DNA of 64,000 nucleotides, taken from the NCBI GenBank assembly GCA_030435675.1, contig CM059625.1:3658001-3722000 (forward strand). The letters run 5' to 3'. A program made the translations under genes and the position numbers. The notes beneath the pieces are model-generated. The model was not told the origin of the DNA. It saw only the letters and a program-made list of their open reading frames with translations, and ran no database searches. The DNA comes from Steinernema hermaphroditum (taxonomy: Eukaryota > Nematoda > Chromadorea > Rhabditida > Steinernematidae). The first letter of the stretch is position 1; each line of letters begins with the position of its first letter. Positions 1 to 14,071 of this stretch are shown piece by piece.

Positions 1-2329
<2,329 letters not shown>

Positions 2330-2921
2330 GACCTGGCCAACTTACAACATCCTCATTTATACGCTTGACTTGAGTTTTGTATTTTCTCTAGTGTAGAATA
2401 GTCGGCTGGCTCCCTGCGGCCGTCTATTATCTGCTAGTTGTCCTCTCTCATCTCTTCTACTCTTTTCATCTTTGTGTAGTTCTCTTCGAGAAGTCCTCCT
2501 GCAGAGTAATAACATTTGTACGAGTCACTTTGCACGATGTTCGTGTGCCTTGGTGATAACTTTGTCTCCTCCTGACTAGACGTGTATATTCTCTTCTTCT
2601 TCTTCTAATCCACTTGGCGATCGGCTCGTCCGGCCGCCTTTCCAAATCTGTCGCATTAGAAAATCAAAAATTTTGTTGATTTTTTGTTGTTATTTGGTTT
2701 CGACATCGGGTGTAATTATTACTTCACGGTTGACTCATGTTCTCTCAGACCCTCTTCTCCCTCTCAGCCACCCCTCTCTTCCTTCGATTTCCCAACTGTT
2801 ACTCGGTTCTTCAATCGGAATAGTTGTCATCTATGGGTAACTCAAGGCTCCTTGAAGTTCGCACTCTGCCTTACTTCGACGGCCTTGAACGATTATCGCC
2901 AAAACATGTGTAGAAATGCGT

Positions 2922-3081
2922 TGTATATTTTTGTAAATACGGTCCCTCTCTCAGTACCGAGTAAGTTGCCTCTCTCTTCTCTTAGATAGTCAGTCTGCCT
3001 TCTGTATATACTCCCCCCATCCCCCCTGCAGCGAATTAATCCCGATGCAAACAATCCACTTGTATATAGTAAGTGTACATA
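2922..3081 (+). promoter_or_regulatory. Cluster of Pumilio/FBF-type binding elements in the 3'UTR
   Basis: Four exact matches to the PUF-protein consensus TGTANATA lie within 150 nt on the sense strand: TGTAAATA at 2932-2939, TGTATATA at 3003-3010 and 3061-3068, and TGTACATA at 3074-3081. A near match, TGTATATT, is at 2922-2929. PUF proteins bind this motif in 3'UTRs to repress or localise mRNAs, notably in nematode germ lines. Regulation of this mRNA is inference. Confidence 0.5.
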
Positions 3082-3831
3082 GCCCTCCCACCTTCTGGAT
3101 CAAACCAAATTGAGAGAACGATCAGGCTTTTCTGGTTTTCCTCTCGTCTCTCTTCATCCCGTCGCGCTTCGCGCTCGACCGCTCGTCAAATCGTTGGCTA
3201 ATTTTATTCTTGTTTTAAGTTATTACTTTGAAATCTCCTCTCGGTGGCCATCTCGGCACACACCGCGATCTGTCATTGTAATTTCTGTATTCTCTCTTTG
3301 TCTCATCTCATCCTCCTCCTCCTCCTCCGCTCTCCTCTTCTTCCTCTCCCGTCTCTCTTCTTCCTCCATCCACCATTCTGAAAACGAACGAACAACGCTA
3401 AAGAAACGATTTATTTGTGGCTCCATCAGCAGCACTCTCACTCGCATCGTTCGCGTAGAATTGTTTGTTACAGAGTCGTAGTGTCTCTTCATGCAAAGAC
3501 AGCCATCTCGAAAACGGTGTTAACTCTTGTGTTCGTTTCGCAAGCTATTGTCTCTCTCATCACGCAACATCTCCACGTTGTAACATTCACTAGCTACACT
3601 CATATCTCGGTTGATAGTTTGACACCCATCGACCCGCCGAAAAAAAGACCAGCAGCGATGAGTACACTCCATCGAAGCGCGCTGACCGCACCGACCCGGC
3701 ACGACGACGTCGACTCATTTCATTCTCGATACGGCTTTTGTACTTATCGGATTGGATTTGCGTTGCGTTGTTGCTTGTTGATGTTCGTGTGCTTCAGACT
3801 GTGCTCATGGACCAGTAGTTTGAGTAGCAGT

Positions 3832-3837
3832 AATAAA
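3832..3837 (+). terminator. Poly(A) signal of the MNK gene
   Basis: Canonical AATAAA on the sense strand, about 1.5 kb after the MNK stop codon, at the end of the pyrimidine-rich tract. No better signal was noticed between 2330 and here. Confidence 0.45.
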
Positions 3838-3855
3838 TAATTTAAGTAATTCCCA

Positions 3856-6800
3856 ATGTGTTGCCGTCTCGCATATTAATTATGATTGAGCATGCCGCAG
3901 ATGCAATTAGGCTGCGGGTGTTGTTTGGTTGAGGGAGAACTGTTGATTCAGGGGTTGCGGAATGTTGACTGAGAAACGGGCCTCATGAGAGGAGGGATTC
4001 TTTGGTACGTTTAAGAAAACGTCGATATGGAGGATGATACAAATTCTCAAGGAACGTTCACAAATAACAAAGGCATTGTAGGCTATTATATTTTGTTCCT
4101 ACGAAAATTGTAACCGCTCGATATGATCTGTTATTCACTGCCTGGCTTGTTTGTTGCACGCAGAGGCCGACTGAATGGGGGCGAAATATATTGAGAGTAG
4201 CTTGGAAGATAATGTACAGAAAGCACGATACGAAGATAGCTGATCTGGGCTATAATTCAACGGAACTGTGTTTTCGTGACTGACTGATTTTCAAGGGACA
4301 TGTATCTTGCGTGATCGAGAAAAAGTGCTGAAAAACATGTGTATGCCTTCAAAGGTCATCTCATCGAAAAGTGGTTTCGTCGTTGTCGCATTTAGTTCGT
4401 TTGTCTTGGTCACATTACGTGCTACGTGGGCGCAGGGACGAGCAAAAACGGACGGCATCAAATTTCCCATCAAAGGACTAGGCAGTATCGTAGAACATTG
4501 TCGTACCTCTCGATGGTAGCGCAAAGGAGCTGTTAGATTGGAGGTAACTAAGAATAGAAAGAATACCGATTGCTCAATCGTTCTTTACATTCCTTGATTG
4601 CCTTTATATTTGAAAAAAACAGCGTGGTTAATCTGGGTAGGATTATACAAAAGACATCTGATATCATAGGTCGCCTTCTTAATGTGTTTTTCATGCATAT
4701 GTCAGGATCATGATACGGGGGTGTGGGAGATGTCACAGGGTATTATCACACAGGGTTTGGCAAAAAAGAAGCATATAATGTTTGGGGAAAAACTCATAAT
4801 TTAAGACAGATCTCCGTTCAAAATACTGTAGCGCTATCGTTTAGATCTTTGTGCCACAGATGCTGTCCTTATACTCTCCGTAAGCGCCCTTATACGACCA
4901 GTTGTGATTCATGAAAGCAAAGATCATTTATTTCGAGCCACTTTTTATAATTCTATATTAGAACACCGATTCATTCATCGTCAGGTAAAGAACTTCAGTT
5001 TTATTCGGAAACCCAACAGGAAGGTCGTTGATGAGATCGAGGAAATTGCATATTCCAAAAGGTCATTCCATTGAAAGATGTTTGTCACGCATCGGCATTA
5101 GTCTTCAAAAAGGGACTGCCTTTTAAAAATACCAATCACGTAGCATTCTATGTTAAAGGTCCGTGTCTTTGCTAGCATTACATAGAAGGGAAATCTCAGT
5201 AGGGCGTCCTTTACCCGGTATGTACTTATACGATCTGTTGATTCCCCGTTTTTGTCTATCTTTGACAAGTGGCTATTTACGAAGCTGAGGTACGTACATC
5301 ATCATTTACTACTGTATGCACTTTGACATAGACGGGGAAGAAGAAAATATGTTTACGACGGATGTTCTCATTTTGAAGTAGTTGAAAATAGAAACTCTCT
5401 TCGGATAATAGTGATTATTAATAGACGACGGGTAAACACAGATTAGATGAGACAAGGTCGGTAAACAGACAAGAGCTATAGGGAGCACTTTGATAAAAAA
5501 CGTTGAGAAGGGACGTTCAAAGTGATGAGAGTTGGGAAGGGCCTATACATACTGCAAATGGAATATGCCCTTAAACGTTTCAATCATACCATGTAATGTT
5601 TATTCATGAGCTGCACAATGCTTTCGGACAACTCCCTCATCTGTGCAATGCTTACGTAGAATGATTGTTTTGCTGCTATGTAATGTGTATTATTATTGCT
5701 GTGGAGATCATGGATTAAAGGAGTTGGCATTAGCGGAGCAGAGGCCAAAGAATGGTGACGACGAGGTGTCGAATGAGGGACCTGTTTTCGTCGTATTGCA
5801 TTTCAGTGCTAAACTAGAGAGAGGGGCTGTTGTGAGTTTTTGAGGTGCTATGATCAGTTGAGGGGAGATGTTTGACCGGCTCAATGATGGCAAGGAATTA
5901 TGATCAAATCAGAATAGTGAAAAGGGCACTTGGTCGGGGAATTTTAATTTTTTTCGATTTCATCCAAACGTCTGTTCGCTCTTAAAAACTAAATGATCGA
6001 TCGTGTTAGGATTGAGAAGAGTAATGAACCCCATGGAGAAATCCATTTATTTTCTACATTCTTCGCAGTGTACTTGCCCTTGCATCGAAGTGCATCACAG
6101 TCCAGAAGGCCGTAAAGCTGCCACATCGTATACAGACTTTGTCTTGTTCCAGGAAACATTACTCTGTGTAAAGGATTTAAGATGTTTTTCTCAGTTTTGT
6201 GTTCGCTGAGAGTAGGTGGTGATCATTGATAGAATCTGATGTGATCAGTGCGTTTAGTGCCGGAAAACATCGCTGTAATGATGGATGCCCCAGAACAGGC
6301 TCGCATGGTACGATGATGGACCGAACGTGACGAAACTACGTGCACTAGTATCGGGAGCCAGTTTCTTTTCGAATCTGGAGTCACTTATTGGCATCCGGTG
6401 AAACGCTACGGTGGCGGATGTGATGATGTTGCGACGGAAATGGCATGACGGAGCACTCGTTTAGAGCAGAGGCCAAATATGGTCTCGGAATTGAACGATA
6501 AGTAATATCGTCATCTCCATGCAGAACTGTTTATGCGACGAGGAGTCCTTCGAATGAGTGACAAAGATCAAGGAGTGTGAAATCGCTGTCGATACAAAGC
6601 CTATGTCAATTTTTCCGAATTCTTACGAACATGTCCTCTGTCCACGTGTCATTTCAGCATGGAATTTTCCAAAGCATCTGAGCGTGCACGAGAGCAGGCC
6701 ATCAAATTCCGAACTCGTCAACCCATCAAACTTTGCTGACGTCAAATGAAAGATGAGAAGAGGCAATCTGAGCGTCGCCAAACAGGAACCTTATCAAGAG

Positions 6801-8180
6801 AAGGATTCTTCTTTTAGAAGAGGGGCCAGCATGGCTATAAACCACGAAGCTTTTCCAACAGGTGTCACAGACATTCCTTGCAAAACTGGTCAATTTATGA
6901 GCGGAAGTTCTAGTTAAATCCATCTCAATTAATCCTAGTAATCAGACTTGTGTTCAGCCAGGATCCTAATTTACTTGTTTTTTCCTCTTCTCACGCAGCA
7001 GACTCATTAATTCTAATTGGCTGACCGAAAATTTCTGGATGCATAGCCGTGCCGCTAATTAAGGGAGAGTCTTTGAATTTCATAGCTCTATGAAAGGAGA
7101 ATTGATCAGGAAAACTGGACAAACAACAGTGGATCTTCCGTTCCACGAGGGTTATTGCCTGATCAATAACGTTCACAGAAAAACCGTCAAAACTAGCAAC
7201 TTGCTTTCCAACACAAAGACACAAAAGACAGTTAGCTATTCTGAGCAAAATCGGCAACTGTTTGATGGCAAATGTTTGCTTGACCTACTAATACTGAGCA
7301 CTCTTGGAACGGATTTCGTGCTAATAACAGAGAATTCGATACATTTATGGTTAAATTTCGTTTTATTTCTTTTTTCGATCATAAGAGTTCACAAGCTTAT
7401 CTTCTCGTAGCGTTAAGCCTTGCAAGTAGACTCATATAGGTACGCACAGGAATACACGAATCACACCGTTGACATTGATCTTTTTCTGATTTCGACTGAA
7501 GACCGTATCCGAGAAGAGCGATCAACGGTCAGTGTGAGCGGACATCGAAGGCTGAATCCTGTTTAGGTGTGGTGGTGATGCACTGCGAACGGAGAGGTAC
7601 CATCGAACCATCTTCAGCTGACGTGGACTTCAGAGCTGCGGAGTATCTGTGGCGACTTCCATGGAGGATCGTGGACGACGTGCTGTATCCGAGCGTAACG
7701 CGGCGGTGGAGCACAGCTGGTGAAGAAGGAGTCATCATTTGATCAGCTTTTCGAGAGTTTCGAAGATCTTCCGACTTCTCGCGGCGTCTCGGATGGTCGA
7801 TATGTTCCGTACTTCAGTTTCCACATTTCAACGCCGTCAACAAACAATCTGCATCGTGCAGGCTATTGAAGACACGTTCGAATAGTTATTCCCACGGGTA
7901 TATCACATTGCTCTGCAGTGTCATTCTGTTCGCAGATAGTACAATTCGACGATCAGATCACATATTGCGATATTATCCATATTCGGTGGTAAATAGTCGT
8001 CCTCTATGCGAGCACGTCATGCTTGTTGACGATCATGTGGGACGAGATGTTTAATGGACGTCCACATCACGCAATTAGAAATCCTTTTGTTTTTAGCGTT
8101 GTGGAAAATAGAACACGAAATGCATAATAGAACGATGTCTGATAAACAGCGTTTCTCATGACTGAGTCAGTAGTGGCGCT
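3856..8180. other. Intergenic, no gene recognised
   Basis: Both strands were read; only short unconnected open frames occur (the longest is about 106 codons, at 7090-7410). No domain motif, no string of exons with matching phases and no RNA gene was seen. Small unrecognised exons cannot be excluded. Confidence 0.5.
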
Positions 8181-9154
8181 TCACTCGCGAGCGTACACGA
8201 TCGCGTCTTCGTTGTCGGCAAAATAGCTGAACAAAACACTAAGATTAGATGAGCAGTAAGGCCAATAACGCACCGGCGCAGAGTGGCTTTAGCGTTACAG
8301 CCGATAGCTTCAAAGAATTGTTGCGCGACGACGTTCTTCGCCGGCACGTGGAAGAATACGGTAGTAGCGATGGAGTCGAACAGATCCTTAAGCAGCTTCG
8401 AGCCGACGCCCTTGCGTTTGTAGCCGTCGGCGACGGCAATAATCGGAATGTACGAGAGCTGAAGGGATGCAAACCTGAGGCCTTCTGATCAGCGGTACCT
8501 TTTTGCCAGTTTGGGCTGAGAGTCCGTTTTCGAGATCCGATTGCGAACGGACGGATAAGAACTTAACGATGCATATGATCAGACCAACGAGCTTTTCGCC
8601 GACGAATGCTCCTAAACAGCGTACATAAGGGTATTTGGAAGGTTTTCCACAGTGCAGTGGGGTCTCGAAATAGTGACGACCGTGACCATAGCCTGATTTA
8701 AGGTCGATAAAGCCTTGCTTTCTGTGTACATCATTCCAGCGGAATTTGATTTTAAGCAAACATGCTACGGTTTGATCCCAATTGCAAAGTGGAACCCGGA
8801 AAAGCAGTCAATGTTATAGTTTAGACAGCGTACGCCAATCATTCTCTCAATAAAAACAGTTTCAATTGACGCCCATATAATTACAGACCCAGCACCTCTT
8901 AAACACCATCTCATGAACTCAGTTAACGTTAGCCCTACCCATCCGATAGTAGACTTCCGACTTGTCATTGACAATATCCTTGAAAAGCAGTCCAACATAT
9001 CCATTGGGGTATTCCGCCGTCATGAGCCTACAAAAACTGCGTTTACGGAACGTCACTTTGTCGAATACACTTACGCCTTATACCCTTCAAGATCGTTGAA
9101 ATTCAACTCACGATAAGTGACCTCCGAGTCCATTATATCACTGAAACCACTCAT
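8181..9154 (-). CDS. GNAT-family N-acetyltransferase, NAA60-like (copy 1)
   Basis: Predicted acetyl-CoA-dependent acetyltransferase of 170 aa. Exons on the minus strand: 9154-9075, 9027-8939, 8611-8499, 8458-8274 and 8226-8181 (TGA). Total 513 nt, divisible by three; the shortest intron is 40 nt. Seen: a beta-strand AFVGEKLVGLIICIVK; the acetyl-CoA loop region IAVADGYKRKGVGSKLL, which carries the motif-A pattern R/K-x-x-G-x-G/A; then FFHVPAKNVVAQQFFEAIGC, the usual N-x-x-A-x-x-F-Y/F-E strand-helix. An insert after the first central strand resembles the long beta-hairpin of NAA60 (Golgi N-terminal acetyltransferase), hence the tentative subtype. Its closest relative in the window is the gene at 10306, on the opposite strand. 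The substrate is unknown. Confidence 0.75.
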
Positions 9155-10305
9155 ATCAGTACGTTTTTCATCCGGGATGCGCCCGATGAAATGAGCGGAC
9201 GGCTGCTGTGTCATGATAGCGGAAGCAGCGTTGAATCACGCGCGACTGGCCTGCTTTGCGCAGACAATAAAAAATGGCGCCGGGCCGTCGAGACGATATG
9301 CAGATTGTCACTGTCGGTCGCCTCCGAAAAAAACGCATGGGACTTGCTGTTTACACTTTCAACTTTTTTCCCGTCTGGGAATGGGAAAGAAAATTTCACT
9401 ATCGATTGGATCGCGTACGCGATGACACCTTTTGCCAAATTGACAGTCACGGCAAATGGATTAGCGGTGAATGCATTAGGAAAGATAGGAGATGTATAGA
9501 GGAAAAGCGACATTTTATCGGCATAAATCTTGTGGATCAGCACTCACTAATCACATTGTATTCTGATGTTGATGACAGTCATGACAAATCTGCGTCTTGC
9601 GAGGAAGCGCGACTGTCTCTAACTAGGATTCACGTGGATCGAAGCTGATTGGATAAGCAGCTATAATCCATTAGTCCGTGATCACATGCTGAATGGACAG
9701 CGGAGCGTTTTTGCTAGTCCAACAGAAAGGTGATTTCGATACAAGCTTCATTGTTGGCTAAAACTGTCCCTTAGATGTATCTGATGATAGCATCATTCCT
9801 TGAAAACGTACGACCAGATACAGAAATAACCGACGACCAGCAGCAGCTGGTTAGGATGGCCAACCGTTGAGATGTACAGCGATGAATGGGCATGATTGTC
9901 CAACACCACTGGGAGACCACTTACACGGCGGATCGGGTGAACTCATCACTATGTATTGCAGATCCTGATGTCTGATTTCTGTCTGATGTCCTTAAGTGTA
10001 TCGCTCAAGCTCTTCCTAGATTGCGTTCCTTTTCGCCCCATGTGAGATATTATAGTAGTTGCATACGAAAGCGCATGAGAGTGCACAGGTAGCGTCGCCG
10101 AGATCGGCCCGCGATGGAATGCAGACAGTGAAGACGACGGCCCTCCGACAGTCCCATCACGCTGCAGCGAGGCGACTGTCCGCTTTGACGCCCTCATTTC
10201 ATATTCAGCGGAGTTGATAGCGAACTTACGTTCTTCATTTTAGACATTCAGTGCTTGTTTCTGGTTTGATTTCTAATTTCCTTTACACTTTAATATCTTC
10301 ACGTT
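9155..10305. other. Shared upstream region between two divergent GNAT genes
   Basis: This 1.15 kb separates the two start codons and must hold both promoters. An open frame of 124 codons at 9274-9648 (+) and an antisense one at 9211-9543 have no recognisable motif, and I do not call them genes. Confidence 0.4.
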
Positions 10306-11011
10306 ATGGAACCAACTCTCTACTCTGAAAAATCGGCTCTCTGTGTGTATCGCAGAGGCCGCTCATTCGAAGTCACCATCCGGCCTTTGGTGTTCGAGGA
10401 TGACCTCGAGGAGTATATCAAGTACGTGATCGTTGCGTTCGTGCTATAAATGGAATTTAGATTTATGAAACAGCACGATATTGAGCGCCGTGATGCTCCC
10501 CTGCTGAAGGTGTCCGCGCAGGGCTGTGGACTTCACAGCGCTGATGGTAATGTCCCACTCTGACCAGAAACAATACTTATTTTCATAGGCGCCTTCGTCG
10601 ATGGGCACTTGATCGGCTGTGTAGTCAGCACCCTTCAACTAATTGGTACCAGAAACTATACGTCTCTCGAAGTGCAGATTGCTGAAGAAACTGGAAAGAA
10701 GGCAAGCTTCCTCGAAATGTGGTTTGGTATAGTAGATCGCTATTTAGATCTCTCTGGTTCAACTCATCGCTATCGAGTGGCGATGGCGTCGCCTTCACAT
10801 CGGCAGTTATATGCTTCAGCGTGTTTTGAAGGATAGCTACGGTACCTTCGTAGTGTATGTGCCCCTTGAAGATTCGACTACCGTTGCCTTCCTGAGCAGC
10901 CTTGGATTCGGATTTTTCGCCAAAACCGAACGGTACCTATGAATCCCGATCAACTTACAGTTGATTTTGTTTAGCCACGGCGAAGAAGTGTTTGCTTACA
11001 TCAAATCGTGA
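10306..11011 (+). CDS. GNAT-family N-acetyltransferase, NAA60-like (copy 2)
   Basis: Predicted acetyltransferase of 178 aa. Exons 10306-10421, 10461-10546, 10589-10731, 10778-10932 and 10975-11011 (TGA); 537 nt in total. It aligns by eye with copy 1 along its length: AFVDGHLIGCVVSTLQL against AFVGEKLVGLIICIVK, the shared ETGKK/QTGKK before the motif-A strand, RRLHIGSYMLQRVLKD as the acetyl-CoA helix, and VYVPLEDSTTVAFLSSLGF as the following strand-helix. The 10731/10778 junction (46-nt intron) is my choice among several weak options, so the residues just before RRLHIGSYML are uncertain. The P-loop here lacks the usual R-x-x-G spacing of active GNATs, so activity is open. Confidence 0.72.
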
Positions 11012-11212
11012 ACGATCGGTAGCGATCCTCGATCTCCTCCTCTGATGGATGTGTATCGTATTGTAGGCTATGTCATGTAATGTTTATGGTTATAGACAGT
11101 AAAGTGAAATCTCTTTCCCTTCTCAAATATACTGTAATTGAAATACAGAGCAGCTTCACTACACATGGCCCGGGTTTGTGGGATTCAAAGTCAGCTCGGA
11201 GATTACTGTTGA

Positions 11213-11218
11213 AATAAA
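11213..11218 (+). terminator. Poly(A) signal after GNAT copy 2
   Basis: AATAAA about 200 nt after the stop codon, the nearest canonical signal noticed on that strand. Confidence 0.35.
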
Positions 11219-13185
11219 ATCGAAGCGGACAGATTCATCAGATTTATAGCAGGAAAACTTATCAACAATGTTGGAAAAGCCACTGTTTAAAACGGGCCAC
11301 CGCGAGGGGGCCTAACCGCCTCCTTAGGAGACACCATAACCCTAAAGATGAATCAAAAAAATGTAAAGAAGCGCAAGGCATAGCACACGGGCATAGTGCT
11401 ATTGAGCGGTGGGATCTCAGCTGTCTGCATGGCTCATTGCGAACGTCCTTCGTCCGTAATCAGTCCAAGTCGGTTTGGGTCCCGACTCAGGACTCCCGAC
11501 CCCACCTTATTTTTCATAGTTGTCTACCCCTTGCGCACGGGAAAACACACACACAGATCAAAGGATTCCGTTTTTATATAGGGAATCTGATTTGTTTCAT
11601 TCCACAAACAGTGATATCGTGATATCGTATCGCTATCGTGTCAGGAGCCCGAGTTAGGCCCGAATCTGTGGGTTTTCAATAAAAATTCGATATAAATTCG
11701 CAGAAAGATCTTGCAGGTGTGTGCTTGGTATCATTCTGAAGAGCAAAAAATTTAGAGAAAAAAGATAAAAAATGTTTTTGACATTTCCGGCCGAAAAGCT
11801 GCGCCCGTTAATAACTCTTCTGGATTTTCGAAAGTTTACAATATTTTGGTATTATTCGAAAGCTGAATAAATTCTACACAGCGTGGTCGTGGCGGATTTT
11901 TGAAATTCGCCTTACATCTCGAGAAATTAACAAAACAAGTTCAAAATTTTGATCAGATGTTGGCGAAATCGAAAGCGGAGTGGCGGTCGGTGGATCTTGA
12001 CACGATTCACCTGTGCGGGCAAGGTGAGGTGTGGGGCGAGCTAAGCGAGCCTGTAGAAGTGTTTCTTTGGGCGTTTTCAATTATTCCAAATCTTCCACAC
12101 CACAAAAGTTAACCTGTCGCGCAGCTTAGACAAGGCTAGTGAAGAATAGATAGATTTTTCGGAGTCACTAATGGGATATAAACACTTTTAAGGTCACAAT
12201 TTCGGTAGCGGTCTGTTGTTCACAATCACGTCGGATAGGCCATTCAAGTTACCTTCAATTAGTGAGATCAGTTTCATATTGCTTAAACAGGTAGTTCTTG
12301 AGAAAGTTGTTAGTGGATCAACCCAGTATGTGTTTTCTTGTATGTTCTCCCCAATTTTCACGGAAAAATAAATACCTTTCAACTGATAGTCAAACAGCAA
12401 TAAACAGTAAAGAACCAAGAACCGTAAACAGCACTTTAATGATGTATAAAATGACAAGTTTACGATTGCGATACCTTGTTTGCGTTCCTAGAACCAACTC
12501 CGGTTGCATATCATTAATGTGTTTACAAGTACTCCTAAGTGGCACCGTAGCATCTTGTGACTGTGATAATGAGTAGCTTTGCGTGCAACTCGATCAAAAG
12601 GCAAGCTGTGATCCCTTCAGAAATTGCGAGCATGAAGATTTGTTTCTTGGGGATGGTTACTTGATACCGTATAAGATTAGAATGCACTAGAATGAGCCGT
12701 ACAAAAGAAAAGAAGTACGGTTACACTTGAAAATAAAAATGGTTTCCACAAATGCGGAACGATCTGTACTTGGGAAAGATGTTACTGGAATGCTAAAAAA
12801 GATGACTTTACAAAACCTGGTACGCGAATCTTAAATCTCGCTGTGAAAGTCGCATGTTTCTCGGATTCTTGTCAAAGGGAAAACCAGCTACAGTTGCTTT
12901 CCGACGAGGCTAAAAACGTCCACAGGACGAGTTGGCGTAGCATTCGCAAGATAATCACCGTCTATTGGGGCAAACCCCTCATACGTGAGCGGGCAATCCC
13001 GTCGAATCGTCTAAGAGTTAACACAAACTGTCCTAGAGCTAGAGGGAATAAGGTAGTTAAGGACGATCTAAGGTTCCCAAAGAAATGGTTCCCACGAAGA
13101 CGCAAGTCGACGAAATGGCTCTCAAGAAGAGACAAATGGTTATGTCATCACTTTTGGACCATGAAAATAAAATGGAGTCTGAGGG

Positions 13186-13425
13186 ACTGGTTGGTCAGAT
13201 AGCAAACCCTGTGGCATGTATGAGTTTTCCGGCTTCCGGAGGGAATTGAGACACCCGGAAGCCGTAGTCCCACCACCACTGACAACAAGATGTCCGCCGC
13301 CCGACGCTACGTGAGATGTCATTCCGAAGACCGCCGACGCTCTGAGGACACCAAGACCTGCGAAGACGCAACTCCCGGACCACGGACTCATCTGTCCGAA
13401 GAAGATGCGAGCTCAAAAGCCTCGT
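13186..13425 (-). repeat. Dispersed repeat, internal fragment (copy R1)
   Basis: Matches parts of the sequences at 45.4 kb and 62.3 kb by eye: GGCTTCCGGAGGGAATTGAG, then AAGCCGTAGTCCCACCACCA, then a less conserved stretch with ATTCCGAAG. On the minus strand it encodes the peptide SGGGTTASGCLNSLRKP, and the same frame is preserved in the other copies. It is probably a fragment of a protein-coding mobile element; the class is unknown. Confidence 0.6.
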
Positions 13426-14071
13426 CTACGGCAATACAGCAATCCATTTACTGATAGCACTAAGCACTAAGAACTTCAAGCATCTTTGCCAAATAGATGA
13501 TTTTGAATGCGGCGAGTCAATGTATTGCATCATTATCCGGGTTCATTAGCTTCGCAACTCATCTACATACTTTCAGATCTAACCAGATTTGAACATTGCA
13601 ATACCAGTTCTTCTAGCCAGTTACTTGCTGTGATCACTTTCTACCTCATATTCAGTCTTTTCGCATTTGTATGCCTCTACAGCATTTACATATGACTACA
13701 GTATGTCATTACGATGAACCTGCGCTGTAAAACCTGCGCTGTTACCATTAAATGTCTGAATTATTGACCACGCGTGGGTTAATCCTTATGTTTATTGCGT
13801 AAAATAAGTACAACGTCACAACAGATTAGCAAAATATCGTTACATTAAGGATGAATACGGATTAGAAAAGATGTTATGACGAAAAACGCTAGACAAAAAT
13901 GTAATTACAAAAATGGAGATTAAGAAATAAGTGCAAGATTTGACTTATAGAAAGTTTACATAAGATCGAGGAAAATGGGACATTCCATTGCTAGATTCTG
14001 TGTTTAAAGAAAAGAATAGTTGTCATGAGGGCGATGCACGAAGATAGAGGAAAGAGGAGAATGATCAGGGT

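Larger units (their letters stand above)
2330..3855 (+). other. Long pyrimidine-rich 3'UTR of the MNK gene
   Basis: About 1.5 kb after the MNK stop codon holds no convincing gene. It is strongly C+T rich on the plus strand, with TCC-type runs near 3303-3360. An AATAAA at 3832-3837 is the first good poly(A) signal in a suitable place, so I infer that the 3'UTR extends to about 3855. Open frames inside (for example 3110-3481 and 3415-3840) are Ser/Leu-rich products of the base bias and look non-coding. Confidence 0.55.
11012..14071. other. Intergenic with a dispersed-repeat fragment
   Basis: No gene recognised. The one explained piece is the repeat copy at about 13186-13425. Short open frames elsewhere have no motif. 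Confidence 0.45.

Noticed and set aside
3110..3840. Open frames of 123 and 141 codons downstream of the MNK stop
   Set aside because: They are Ser/Leu-rich by-products of the pyrimidine-biased 3'UTR and have no motif or splice structure.
9211..9648. Overlapping open frames between the two GNAT genes
   Set aside because: Both strands are open by chance; there is no motif and no splice-site support.
11275..11345. CCTAA/TTAGG-containing stretch considered as an interstitial telomere repeat
   Set aside because: No tandem TTAGGC or similar array is present, only isolated matches.
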